Source: Microplitis mediator (taxonomy: Eukaryota; Arthropoda; Insecta; Hymenoptera; Braconidae). Taken from it: a DNA stretch of 64,000 nucleotides. Position 1 is the stretch's first letter, and every line of letters starts with the position of its first letter. The position numbers and the translations under genes are program-made. A model generated the notes under the pieces. The model did no database searches. It was not told where the DNA came from and worked only from the letters and a program-made list of their open reading frames with translations. The stretch spans positions 6,432,348 through 6,496,347 of the forward strand of contig NC_079974.1 of NCBI RefSeq assembly GCF_029852145.1, written 5' to 3'. Positions 35,686 to 46,580 of this stretch are shown piece after piece.

Positions 35686-37843
35686 TATAACAAATACTAG
35701 TTTAAATTTCGCGACGGAGACGCGAATTATCCCAGTACTGTATGCGGTCACCCACGTGTAAATCGAAAAAAAAATTAAATTATAAATTCATAAGTCCAAA
35801 AAAAAATAAGACGTTGATAAATGTCACTTCGATTAAATTTTTAATTTATAAATAAATAATAGTGTTATCAAAATTGTAAATAATAACTTATAAAGTGTGC
35901 CTGGACCAGCTCCTCAGGCTGGGTTAGTGCACGTAGGCGCCAGACCGTTTCTCAAAAACGGACAAAATTTTTATCGGGGGGAAATTTGCGAGGGAAAATC
36001 CGAGCGAGTATGGCCAGTAACAAGGCGGATTAATCGAATGAAATGATAAAAATAAGAGATAATCAGAAAAAGAAAATAAGCACAGTTGAAAATATATATA
36101 ATAAATTAAATTAAATATAGCAGGAAAAGACCCAGGAAAATAAACACAGAGTATTTCCCCGAGAATTGTTGGATCCAATTGTTTATAAATATTATCAAAA
36201 ATCTTTAATACAATGTTTCTCTCATAAAACAAATTATAATCGTTAATAAACCCCTGGGGGCTGAATCTATACAATGCAAAGAAATTCCAAATTTAAATCC
36301 AATATTCAAATTAATAATAAAACATAAATACCAATAATTCACTTAATTAAATAGCAATCCTTCAAGATTAATTAATATAAATAAAAAGTTATCGACACCT
36401 CAAACCTTGGGTTACCCCTTTACACTTTATAGGGGGAGAAAGATACGGCACACACTCACTTTCAATACAAATTTCCGGAAAATTATTACATAAATTATGT
36501 AAAATAAATAATCATCAATCTTTCAATAATTATAAATAATCAAAAAAAATATAATATAAATTGCTTGACCACTGGGGTAAATAAAAAGAAAAATATAAAT
36601 AATAATTCGGGGTTAATTAATTAAATAACAATGATAATAACTATAATAAATAATAAAATAATAATAATAATAATCCCACTTAATAATTATTATTATTTGC
36701 CCAGGAATTTTTCCTGTGAATTACTACGTCATCGGCTCAGGAATTTTTCCTTAGCCGGTGTATAGCTATATCTATATGTATAGATATAGGTAACTTTCGA
36801 TATATCGATATATCGACTTACCGCAAACGCGCAGTTTCCAATGTTAAATCATAAATTAAACAAAATACCATTAATTTATTATCCCCAATTCCTTTCATAT
36901 GTGAAAATGTATCATTCAGGGGTATTTAAACATAAAATCCGTCGAATTATTCGACTCGCGAAGTCCAACAATCCCCGGGGAGGTTACAGGTAACAATGCA
37001 TTAAAGGGGAATACAAGAGTACTTACTCGATTATCTTCCAAAATTACTTCGCAATCAATACCAGAACTCAATCACCCGGTGAGCTGTATAAACTTTTTCA
37101 ATTAATCACTGTTAATTAACGATATAAATTACAAACGTAACAACAACGTATTCAGAAATTTACTCAGACAACGAAAACAACAGCGTCCGCTCTGTCACAC
37201 TCTCCGTACCTTTCTGAGTACTTAATGGGCCGGCCACTTGTTGGCCACCCACGTGGCGCAACAATCGCCCTTAATTATCATTGTTACCTAGCCCCGGGCC
37301 TTTAAATTAATTAAATAAATTATAAAGACATTTTTACCCCACCTGAACGATACAAAATAATTTAAATACATATATTTAGTATGCATTTATACCAAAATGA
37401 TAATTGTAAAACTTATATATAATTAAATAATAATTATTTAACACTGCATGTTATCCGTCGATATTGCAGGGGAAAATATCGATTTTTCCCCTCCTCTATG
37501 GTGACTATTTTCATTTCCACAGTACCTGGATATACAATTAAATCAAAATAAAATAAAGATAATAATTGGGGTATAATGTGACCACACATTATGTCCCCTG
37601 AATAACGCCAAATCATTAATATTCCCTTATCAATAATAAATAATAAGTATAATTATTTTTAAATTAAAAATCAAAATTTATGCACACACGTGCTCTCAGT
37701 CATACCGCGCGCATGCGTGAGCAAACGCTGTCTCACCGGCATGGCAAGGAAATGCCCGCGCAACCATTCAAATTTAAACTTACATACTATTTTTATTACT
37801 TAATTCGAATTAAATATTAATTTATTTGAATGGTTACGTGACA
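35686..37843 (-). mobile_element. Nested TG..TA element with target duplication ACCG, 2.16 kb
   Basis: In minus orientation it starts TGTCACGTAACCATTC and ends AGTATTTGTTATA. ACCG flanks it at 35682-35685 and 37844-37847. The minus element leader at 22040-22060 shows the empty site. It is homologous to 30082-32937, including the CGCGACGGAGACGCGAA block near its end. A 116-codon frame inside (35924-36274) is not kept in the other copy and I do not call it. Confidence 0.82.
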
Positions 37844-38644
37844 ACCGATTCATCGGAAAAATACCAAAGACCTGTGCACGTGACTACAGCATGCGCACAG
37901 TTACCAGGAATCTGAAAATGTAAGCCCTTCTGGCATTCAACGTAAAATAATACTAATTCAAAAATTTATTTAAATAATTGTTTGGGCCTTTCTGGCCATC
38001 AGACCTGGTAAAATGGAACTCTGATTCCATTACAGTCATTAAAAACTGTACAGATCATACAATGATCTATAAACTATAAATCATCTTTGATTAATTAAAA
38101 TCAGAATCGTAAGTTATCATGCTACAGAGACTAGATAACTAATTGCCGAATCATGCTACCAGCATGTAAATTAAATCTCTGAAAATCCACGAATTTACGT
38201 ACTCGACGCAACATTCATTAAAGTTTATTATAAATAAAAATAAATAAACGTTAAAGCATAGAGTTGTAATTCTCAAAGATAGAAATTCTGCGAATTATAT
38301 AAAAAAGGAGTTGAGAACCATTTAATATAATTTGGTATATTCAATCATTAGAAAATTATAATTGACAGACTATACATTGACCCCCCGCTTTTCACCTGAC
38401 GTGACGTCATTAGCAAAGAGAGAGAGAGAAGAAGAATATTATAGAACGTGGGAGAAAATACGCCTTATGTACGCCAGACAAAAGATATTCGAAATCTGGC
38501 AGTGTGAGGCTCGAAGTTATAACATAATATTCTAACCGTTATTACAGCATACTCACTAAAACCCACATACTGACGTCTATAACATTGTACCTGAGAAGTG
38601 CAGGTAGCACACGTTGTGAGAGAACAATGAAAATGGTCCAGTTC

Positions 38645-39115
38645 TCAATTACGCCGGACATCTGTTCTTCGGTTGAATGTCCTTATTCCGTTGAGTCCAC
38701 CAATCAGCACTCTAATGGACATGATCTTCACGTCTGATTTCTTGATGATGTTGAGTTGGTATAGATGATCAAATGACTTCTTACTCCAAACACCCCGTGA
38801 TGATAATGTTAGGGCAGTAAAAACCACCTCATTCACAGAATGTCTTCTTCTAATTAGGCCAGCAAGGTGTTTATAATAGTCGATCTTGTCCTGATAAACC
38901 TTGTCAAGGTTAGCCCGCTCACCTGCTATGATTGCATCTACGACGATGGCCTTGTCGTTCATCTTGATGACTGCATCTGGCTTGAAAAGCCCAGTTGGTG
39001 TTCTAAGGTGAGGTTCCTTCTCAACTTTTGTTCCATCAGGTAGCTGGCGGAGTAGATAATCTAAACACGCATTGTGATGTTTAATCCGCTCACACCGCGT
39101 GATTTTGATAGAGGA
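38645..39115 (-). pseudogene. R2-type restriction-like endonuclease domain
   Basis: On the minus strand ERIKHHNACLDYLL is followed by GLFKPDAVIKMNDKAIVVDA, DKIDYYKHLAGLIRRRHS and LTLSSRGVWSKKSFDHL. KPD, VVD and the later Lys fit the PD-D-K layout of the R2 endonuclease, which nicks the target for priming. It is separated from the RT frame by a stop at 39169-39171 and a frame change near 39110, so no joined protein can form. Confidence 0.75.
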
Positions 39116-39168
39116 TTCCCATCGTTGGATTCATGCAATAATCTCGCAAAGCGAGCTTTGCATTTTGC

Positions 39169-40866
39169 TTATGTTCTTATATTTAGCCCCTGGTCGTTCA
39201 AGCGCAGTTCTGCACGCTTTCGTTCCTCGCCAAGAAAGCGCAACATGATCTCAGGAACTCTATCATTTTCAATGATTTTCAGATTCCCAAGTCGATGAAA
39301 ACGCTGCAAAGGAACCGTCCATCTATATGATGGAATCGATAATCCCCCATCAATAACATCACTGTGGAAATATGCATTCGGTACATCATGAGGTAAATCA
39401 AGCCAATTCCGTACTGCCGCTCTAATAGTCACATCAAGCTTATTAAGTGTGCTGATGGTCGTATTACCAAGCACCAATAGGTGATATAGTGAAGAGATCA
39501 CTGCTGTTCTTAGGATGAATAATCGCTGTTGTGGTTTTAGTGGTGCCACTTTAAGAACTTTAATCTCCTGTTGTAATTTCTTGCATGGGTCACAAAATAG
39601 CTTCCCAGTGGGAGAAAACGGTACACCCAAATATTTCCATTTATCCGATCTCTTCAGTGCTGGAATAGGTTGTCCACGGCAGTTGAACTTTTGATTAGCA
39701 TCAATGATAGTTTTCTTTTCTTTGATAACAGACTTTAGAGCGATAGTAGCACACTTGCCCGCATTAACACATAGTCCACATTTGTCCAGATAGTCGGAGC
39801 AAATATCAAGCAATTGCTGTAGCCCTGCTGGTGTTGAGGCAAATAAAATTAGATCGTTTGCATATCCTAATGCATTGATTGTAACACCTCCCAGTCGACA
39901 TCCAATTTCCTCAGGAATCTTAGAGAACAACCGGTCGATGACCATATTGAATATGATGGGAGATAAAGGATCACCCTGTTTAACACCCCTTTTCGGGCTT
40001 ATAGCATGAGATCTCCAATCCCCGCACTGTAGATAAGTATTAGACTTTCTATATACATCAGCAATATACTCAATCATAATATTCGGTACCCCAAATGATT
40101 TCAGGGTATCCACTATAGTGTCATGCGTTATAGAGTCGAACGCTTTAGCTACATCTAGTGTAGCCATAAATACTGGGCGATGATGTGCCCTCGAAAACCT
40201 AAGAACGAGATCCATCAGGAAGATATTTTCAGAGCATCCATCCACTGATCTGAATCCTTTCTGTCGTGGATCTAATGGAATGACTTTTGTCATTCTGTTA
40301 GCTAGGATCTTATGAAAGGTTCTTGCTATAATTGAGGAGACCGTAATTGGTCTAAAGTCTCCAGGTTCTGATGCTCCGTTCTTTTTAGGTATGAGTGTAG
40401 TCTTAGACTCCAATAGATATTTAGGGAGTTGACCACAATACAAAAAGATGTTAAATATTCTCACCCATACACTTACTGGAACCTCTTTAAAGGTTTTCGC
40501 CGATAACCCGTCTGGACCAGGAGAAGTGCCCACAGAAGGAAGAGCAAGCTCCACTTCCTTAGGGAAAACTGGACCCCAAAGATCTTTAAGTTTGTCCTTC
40601 AGATTATCATCTGGCGTTTCAACACCTGGTGTTGTATTTCTGCTACTATCTGTCATTAACCGCTCCCAGAAGAGAACCATGTGCTTTTTTGTTGGATTGT
40701 TGTTCGTCTTTTTATCTTTGAGCAGATGTCGAATACAATTGGATCTGTTCTTTATCCACATATTTTGGATTTTGGAGTATTCAGCTTTACGATTTTTACG
40801 ACGTGACAAGCCAGTGTCCTGTTGGATGTTATCATTAGCAAAGATCAAGCTCATTGCTGCTACCAC
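39169..40866 (-). pseudogene. R2-clade reverse transcriptase
   Basis: A 565-codon open frame. Near the start EYSKIQNMWIKNRSNCIRHL matches the R2-type linker before RT. Then SPGPDGLSAKTF, LIPKKNGASEPGDFRPITVS, MATLDVAKAFDSI, RGVKQGDPLSPIIFN and GYANDLILFAS. The catalytic box is YAND where YADD is required, so the second Asp of the metal pair is lost. A thumb-like region follows (KWKYLGVPFSPTGK). The frame ends at a stop before the Cys-His motif and endonuclease. Reverse transcription by this product is not expected. Confidence 0.88.
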
Positions 40867-42206
40867 CTCATATTCTGACCTGACGCCATAAAGTACATAT
40901 CGTACTTAATGCACCTGTCTATCATAATTTTACTCGTTCTCTATGATTGCAATAAACTCTACCGAGTATTAACATATCAACAAATACACAACATTTATAA
41001 ACTTTTGTGACCTGGTTTTACTGTTATGACCGTGAGTACGAATAAAATATATATTTAAATTCGTGAACTGGAATAACTCTCAGGAACACCTGTATCGATC
41101 CACGGTGTATAATTTTGCATTCCTTCCTATATTTATTCAACTAACCACCCAGCGGCTATTTGAACAAATATAATGATGACCGACTAAAATAATCCCTTTC
41201 GAAAAAGGAGAGTCGAGAAATAAAACTGGAGCAATATTTAATTACTCCAGTAAAATATTAAATTCACATTTCTACCTTAAAACATACCAGCAATAAATAA
41301 AATCTGATATTATCTAATAACTACCTTAAAGTACCTGTAAAATATTTGAGGGATAATAACGAAAAAAAAATATATCATAAAATATTTTATCACTCAGTAA
41401 AAACTGAGCAACAAATAATAAAATAAAAATATAAACAACGAAATACAAATATCAGATTTAAAACATTTATAATCAAAAATAAAAACCTGAAAAAAAGGTA
41501 GTGAACATATTAAGTGCTGTTTTTCGATATCCTGCAGATAACCAGAAAAACCGCAACTGACTAAAAGGAAACGTTGTACCGGAAACGGAAGTCAATAACC
41601 AGAGCAGCTCTGTAACAGAGATTCTTTCTGCGGCCCGGCTCAGCGTACGTGACTATTTTCCGGACACATACATACGCCAAGACAACAACAGCGTAGTCGC
41701 TTCAAAGCATAGCGACCCCAGCAAAGCGAAAGTAAAGTATAATTGTGAGCGCGCATGCTTCACAGTCAGCGCGCCAATCACAGACTCCCGCTTCCCCTGT
41801 GTCCATTTATACTCGACAAAAGTAAAAGTATTCACCCAATCCTTAATATCCAAACTCGAACTGCGATTAATCGATACTATAGCTATGTAGACTACTCTAT
41901 ACGCTATAGCACATTCAACGTATTTACCGGCATACAACCACGTTATAAACTGCGTTCTATTTATTTAAACAAATAATTCAAGATTAAAAAGAAAACTCAT
42001 ACGTTAAATATTATTATTTAAATATAATTATTTATTATAATTAAAGATTATAATCCTTCCAATTATAATTTATTATTACCAGGTAACAATTATTTTATTC
42101 ACCACGTGGGTCTAACCTACTATATTATTAATTTATTCATTTAATTTAACAGATCATATAACCTGGATTCCTTATCCGACACCTGAATATTATTTACATA
42201 AAAAAA

Positions 42207-43035
42207 AAATCGGTCTGTCAGTTGACCCTGCGGGCCAGCCCCAAAACTTTCCGCTGTTTTAGAGCTCAAGAACCTCGAAAACTTTATTGTGAATACATTT
42301 TCGAGCTCTTTGAGCTCGAAAATACGTTTGTATGCTGTTGTTTTCGAAAAAAAACGTTTTTTACCATTTTTTCTCCAACGATATCTCTCAAACGAATTAA
42401 CTGATTGAGGCGGTTGAGGTGGCAATCGACGCGTTTTATCAAGTTCTAAAGCTGATCAAATTTTGAAATTGATTTATCAAGTCGATTTTGAGATATTTCA
42501 AAAAAACTAAAAAAAAAAATTTTTTTAATTCTTTCGACAACGGTTTCTCTTGAACGAATGAAGCGATTTTGATGGTTGAGGTGGCATTCGACGCGGCTTA
42601 TAAAGCTTTAGAGCCCAGTCCATTTTGGGATCAATCCATTGAGCAGATTAAAAGTTATCCGAAAAAAACATTTTTGAAAAAACTTCATTTTTGGAATATC
42701 TCTGAACGAGCCCTACCGCCGATCAAGCTCGATTTTCTTTCAGCTTCAAGGTATTGACAAGCCGCGTCAAATGATACCTTAAAGTTCAAAATCGGTTTAT
42801 CCGTTCAAAAGATACAGGTATTTACATACGTACGTACGTACGTACGTACGAACGTACGTACGTACGAACGTACGTACATACATACATACATACACTCGGA
42901 CATCATCTTGAAATTAGTCAGAATAGCTTCCTAGGACCTCAAAACGTCGACATCTAATGGAAATTCAATTTTCGTAAATCGGACCGAAACCAATAACTTC
43001 CCGAATTTTTGAAAATTTACAATTTTCTTAGCGGG
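42207..43035. repeat. Unclassified insertion with (TACG)n tract
   Basis: Absent from the homologous leader near 20190. It contains two diverged copies of a block with TTGAACGAAT, GGTTGAGGTGGCAATCGACG and ATAAAGCTTTAGAGC, a (TACG)n and (CATA)n tract at 42826-42892, and ends CTTAGCGGGAAGTT. The class is not clear; the ends are estimated from the alignment. Confidence 0.55.
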
Positions 43036-43330
43036 AAGTTAAAAATTATTATTTGGAAAAATATACATTTGAAAAATACACGAATATAAAATAACCTGTC
43101 TATAACCTGTAAGTATGCAAACGATTTATCTACCAATACATGAATGGTAGCTGAACTTTATATTTCCTTTTATTATTTGATAAAAAGAAAATAAAATAAA
43201 TAATAACTTTCATTTGGCTATTACTGAGATAACAACACGCGAAAATAAAAATTCATACCGCGGGAAAATACACTTGTAACTATAACATATCATTTTAATT
43301 GACGATACCATTTAATACTACGTGACCAGA

Positions 43331-43401
43331 ATAACAAACGCAACTGGTAGAGCACTCAGCGCGATACCGAATTGGTCTGGGTTTGATTCCCAGTTCGGGC
43401 T
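43331..43401 (+). pseudogene. tRNA-like sequence (degenerate, possible SINE head)
   Basis: AACTGGTAGAGCACTC resembles an A box and D-arm. CTGGG-TTTGATT-CCCAG forms a T-arm with the B box GGTTTGATTCC at 43380-43390, followed by TTCGGGC. The expected 5' acceptor strand GCCCGAA is missing, the anticodon stem has mismatches and the loop (CGCGATA) lacks the usual T33. It is not a functional tRNA gene; it may be a pseudogene or a SINE remnant in the leader. Confidence 0.55.
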
Positions 43402-43639
43402 ATCTATATTTTTCTCAATTTATCTATAAATTGTCTTATTGAGAGGTTTGCATGTTTAGGTTTCCACTATATAAAAATGGCATTAAAAAAAAGACAACCC
43501 ATTTAACAGAATTTGAAATAACTAAATAAATAAACCTAACCGGTGTATTGATAATAAAATATTACGTGATAAAACATAAATAAAAATAAAAATCTCGTAA
43601 CTTATAACCGACTGAATACCGCGTGACCTACTTACGAAT

Positions 43640-45284
43640 ATGGGGCATCGACAAAATAACCGTAACGCGATGCTTGGGAATCTTAACGATCTTTATAACA
43701 CCGAAGACGATTTTGAAAATCCACAACTCCCTGTCGACGTGAACGTTCAAGTAATCGAAGGCGACCAAGGTCAAATAACACCAAACGGGCGCGAGCAACG
43801 TACCCTGTCATCGTTAATACCTTCGCCATTCGACCTACACAATATGACAACAATAATTGACAGTTGATTCTTATCAAATGACGCTATTATACGCCAACTA
43901 AGTGTACAAATAGACGAATGCATAAGGGGTCATCACGACTCTCAAAGACAAATAAGACAATTACAAAAGAATATGGATGACACCCAGCGAAACCTGACCC
44001 TAGTAAGTAACCACATAAGAGAGACCAATCAAACCGTCGGTCTATACGCTCGTTGTACCACCTTTATGTTAAAAAGGGTTAAAAGTTATGGGACTAGAAG
44101 ATTTCCGATTACTCGAAGAAATGAACTCGGACAGATTACCTGATATAAATGTGAATCCTGCAGACATCACCGCAGAAATAATTCAAGAAATCGCTACCGC
44201 GTGTAACTCTCGACCTACTTCTCACGCATCGGGTCCTCCACCACTAACAAATTCCCCTCGCGCTGTCGTACCAAACGCAAACTCCAGTTACCACCAACAA
44301 CCGCGAAATGACTGCCCACATATAACAGTCAACCAATCAGCGCACGGGACTGAGTATAATAATCATCGGAACTTTGCTAAAAATGTAGCCGCTGCGGAAG
44401 CTACATTAAGACAAAGGGGATTGACCTACCCCAGCTCAAATTTAAAAGCCCGGGAATATTTACGAGCTCTAACTGATTTCGGGAGAGAGATGGGACTAAC
44501 CGAAGCCGAACACCTCACGCTTGCTAAAACTGCCATGTATCAAGCTGAGGGGTATTGGGTAAGACAATACCAGCATTCATGGCACTGTTGGGACGATTTC
44601 GCTAAATCTTACACCGAATATTTCACCTTGGGTAAAACCGATTTAGATATAAATCAAGAAATTATGACTACCTATTAACAACACCGTGAAGATCCCAAAA
44701 TCTTCATCAAAGAAGCCATGATGAAATACCAAGAGATGGCCAAAGCACCATTTGAGGAAGACCAAGTGCTAGTAATAAGAGCAAGACTAGCATACGACAT
44801 GCAGGCACAACTCGACTCATTGGCACCACATACCAAGACTTATTCACAATTAAATTCAGCTGTGAGAACCGCTTTACAAAGACTTTCTCAAAGAGCCAAA
44901 GCAGCAGCTGAGTCCAAGAAAACTGCTAAGTACACTAGGAGAATACAAGAAGATATATCATCATCAGAAACTTCTGATTCTCAAGAAGAAAGCATCGGCA
45001 GATTATCACAATATTACACTCCACCTGAAAAAAATAAAACACCAAGAAGAGTCCAATTCAAGGATCGACCCAACAGCACCCCACGCAGATCTCGATCACC
45101 TAAGGGAACCCTTAGAGGGGAAAATAACTCTCCTATCTCACCTAACTACACATGCAGAAATTGTGGGGAGAAGGGCACTCATATCATACTCGACTGCACC
45201 AATCCACGAGTAGATCTATGCATAAAATGTGGCAGAGTGGGAGTACTAGTCACTGAGTGCGATTGCAACTCAAAAAACGAGTAA
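43640..45284 (+). pseudogene. gag: Gag of the plus element, with two stops and one frameshift
   Basis: Start at MGHRQNNRNAMLGNL (43640). A TGA at 43865 breaks the frame, which continues through a coiled-coil-like stretch (RQIRQLQKNMDDTQRNLTLV). A frameshift near 44080 leads to the main part (44088 on) with AEATLRQRGLTYPSSNLK, EYLRALTDFGREMGL and AKTAMYQAEGYWVRQ. TAA at 44676 probably replaces a Gln codon. Towards the end come basic and Ser-rich residues and two Cys motifs: CRNCGEKGTHIILDC (one residue longer than the usual knuckle) and CIKCGRVGVLVTEC with Val in place of His. The minus copy has the same Val, so the change predates both copies. The frame ends NSKNE just after the slippery site. 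Confidence 0.78.
45272..45278 (+). promoter_or_regulatory. -1 frameshift slippery heptamer A AAA AAC
   Basis: Gag is read tcA AAA AAC GAG TAA, so the heptamer lies in the correct phase two codons before the gag stop. The protease frame is at -1 and overlaps gag. Present with the same phase in the minus copy at 20004-20010. Confidence 0.8.
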
Positions 45285-46461
45285 GTGGTATGCTCGATAC
45301 ACAAGAAGGGGCAAACGCATACCTACCACCTTTAACGCCTCTTCAACCAATTACACCAGTTCCTGGGACAACTGATGCGCTGAGTAACAATATCGGTCAA
45401 ACCTTATCCCAGGATAATGAATTTATATCCGGGAGCATCAGTTCTGATTACTCCACTGACTTATATACAGCTGACTGCTCCACTGACAATATGGGGTGTC
45501 AAATCAGTGCGGAAAATGTTTGTTCGCCAATTCGCTGCTTATCAAACTCTAATATAAATAACGACTCGGATTGCAGCCTAATTTGTATGAACATCTCCTC
45601 AAGAAAGAAACCGACGGCAGAGAAGTCCACCAGCATGTCTGAAATATACGACAATAGTACACCTGTGGAGTTACCGCTCGTCACTCCACCACCACCTGCA
45701 GTAAGTCGATCAATAAACTGCACATTCACTTTCACTACGCGTTCATTCATCGCGATATTTGATGGCGGAGCGAATAAAAACTTTATCTCGCGAAAAATTA
45801 TCGAATTAATTCCTCATAACATTCTAAAATTCAGAACCGCTAAAAATAACTCTACTTTTATACTCGCAGACAACACGATCGTACGCAGTACCGAAGTTTA
45901 CCTGAATTTTATTGTTAATAAAATTGACATTGAGGACTGGTTTGAAATTTTTGAAAATATGCCTGACGAGATAATAATCGGTTTAAAATTCATGATGCGA
46001 CATCACATAAAAATTAATACCGTTGACTATACGTGGACAGTTCTGCCTTCCTTACTTTTGGCAGAGATCCTAGATACCTTGAACTGCACCGCGACATATC
46101 CTTAATACCTGAAGTAAATAAACCTGTGGAGCGTGAGCAACTCATTAATTTATTAGACGAGATTTGACATTTTGTCGAATTAAAAATGCTAAAAGCACAA
46201 GACGTGCAGACCACCGCGCGAAAATCTGTACGACCCGAAACTGATTTAGCCGTCGGTACCGAAGTATATATAAAATCTAAAACTCTGAGCCGCAAAGCAG
46301 AAGGAATCGCTGGTAAGCTCGTTCCACCCCGAAAGGGTCCATTTTTCATAAACAAATTTATATCGTCAAGCATGGCTACCATTTGTGACAATAACAATAA
46401 AATTATTGGCACTTATAAATTATCTGATTTAAAAGTGCCTAGAAGGTCCACACGCCGTACT
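45279..46461 (+). pseudogene. Protease-like frame joined to integrase C-terminal tail (pol core deleted)
   Basis: After the slippery site a Pro/Ser/Thr-rich linker leads to a retropepsin-like domain: FIAIFDGGANKNFISRKII as the active-site turn (DGG where DTG or DSG is usual), a flap-like ILADNTIV, and EIIIGLKF. The frame stops at 46103-46105. Reading in a shifted frame continues (ISLIPEVNKPVEREQLINLL) to a TGA, then 46186-46461 reads KSVRPETDLAVGTEVYIKSK, GKLVPPRKGPFFINKF and IGTYKLSDLKVPRR, the SH3-like tail of an integrase. RT, RNase H and integrase catalytic parts are absent. The deletion ends differ from those of the minus copy. Confidence 0.72.
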
Positions 46462-46477
46462 TAAGTAATTAATTATT

Positions 46478-46500
46478 CTAATTTCACAGAGTCGACCACC
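46478..46500 (+). promoter_or_regulatory. Possible splice acceptor before ORF3
   Basis: TTCTAATTTCACAG followed by AGTCGACCACCTG. The minus copy has TTATTCACAG before AGTCTACCACCTG. A pyrimidine-rich run and AG kept in both copies just upstream of ORF3 suggest a spliced subgenomic RNA. No donor was identified. Confidence 0.45.
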
Positions 46501-46580
46501 TGAACAGTACCTAAGGGCGAGACACTCCAACAATCGTATCATCGTTGAACGTGAAAAATTACTATAAATCAACTAGAAAA

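Larger units (their letters stand above)
38421..41100 (-). mobile_element. R2-clade non-LTR retrotransposon fragment, inactive
   Basis: The sequence is absent from the homologous leader at 21400-21500, which gives the approximate limits. It holds the RT and restriction-like endonuclease of an R2-type element but lacks the N-terminal zinc-finger part, so it is 5'-truncated. The 3' untranslated region lies at about 38430-38640. R2 elements proper sit in 28S rRNA genes; no rDNA is near this copy. Confidence 0.8.
34553..43639 (+). other. Leader of the plus element with nested insertions
   Basis: Without the insertions at 35686-37843, about 38421-41100 and about 42207-43035 the leader is near 3.4 kb, very long for an LTR element. 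It aligns with the minus copy leader (20091-23806) in reverse orientation. No long frame, but several ATG-led short frames precede gag. A tRNA-like segment lies close to gag. Confidence 0.7.

Noticed and set aside
35924..36274. 116-codon frame as a gene
   Set aside because: Lies inside the TG..TA element and is not open in the homologous copy at 30082-32937.
38421..41100. rDNA unit implied by an R2-type element
   Set aside because: No 18S, 28S or spacer sequence is visible on either side. The flanks are retroelement leader.
43331..43401. Functional tRNA gene
   Set aside because: No pairing 5' acceptor strand, mismatched anticodon stem and no T33. Kept only as a tRNA-like relic.
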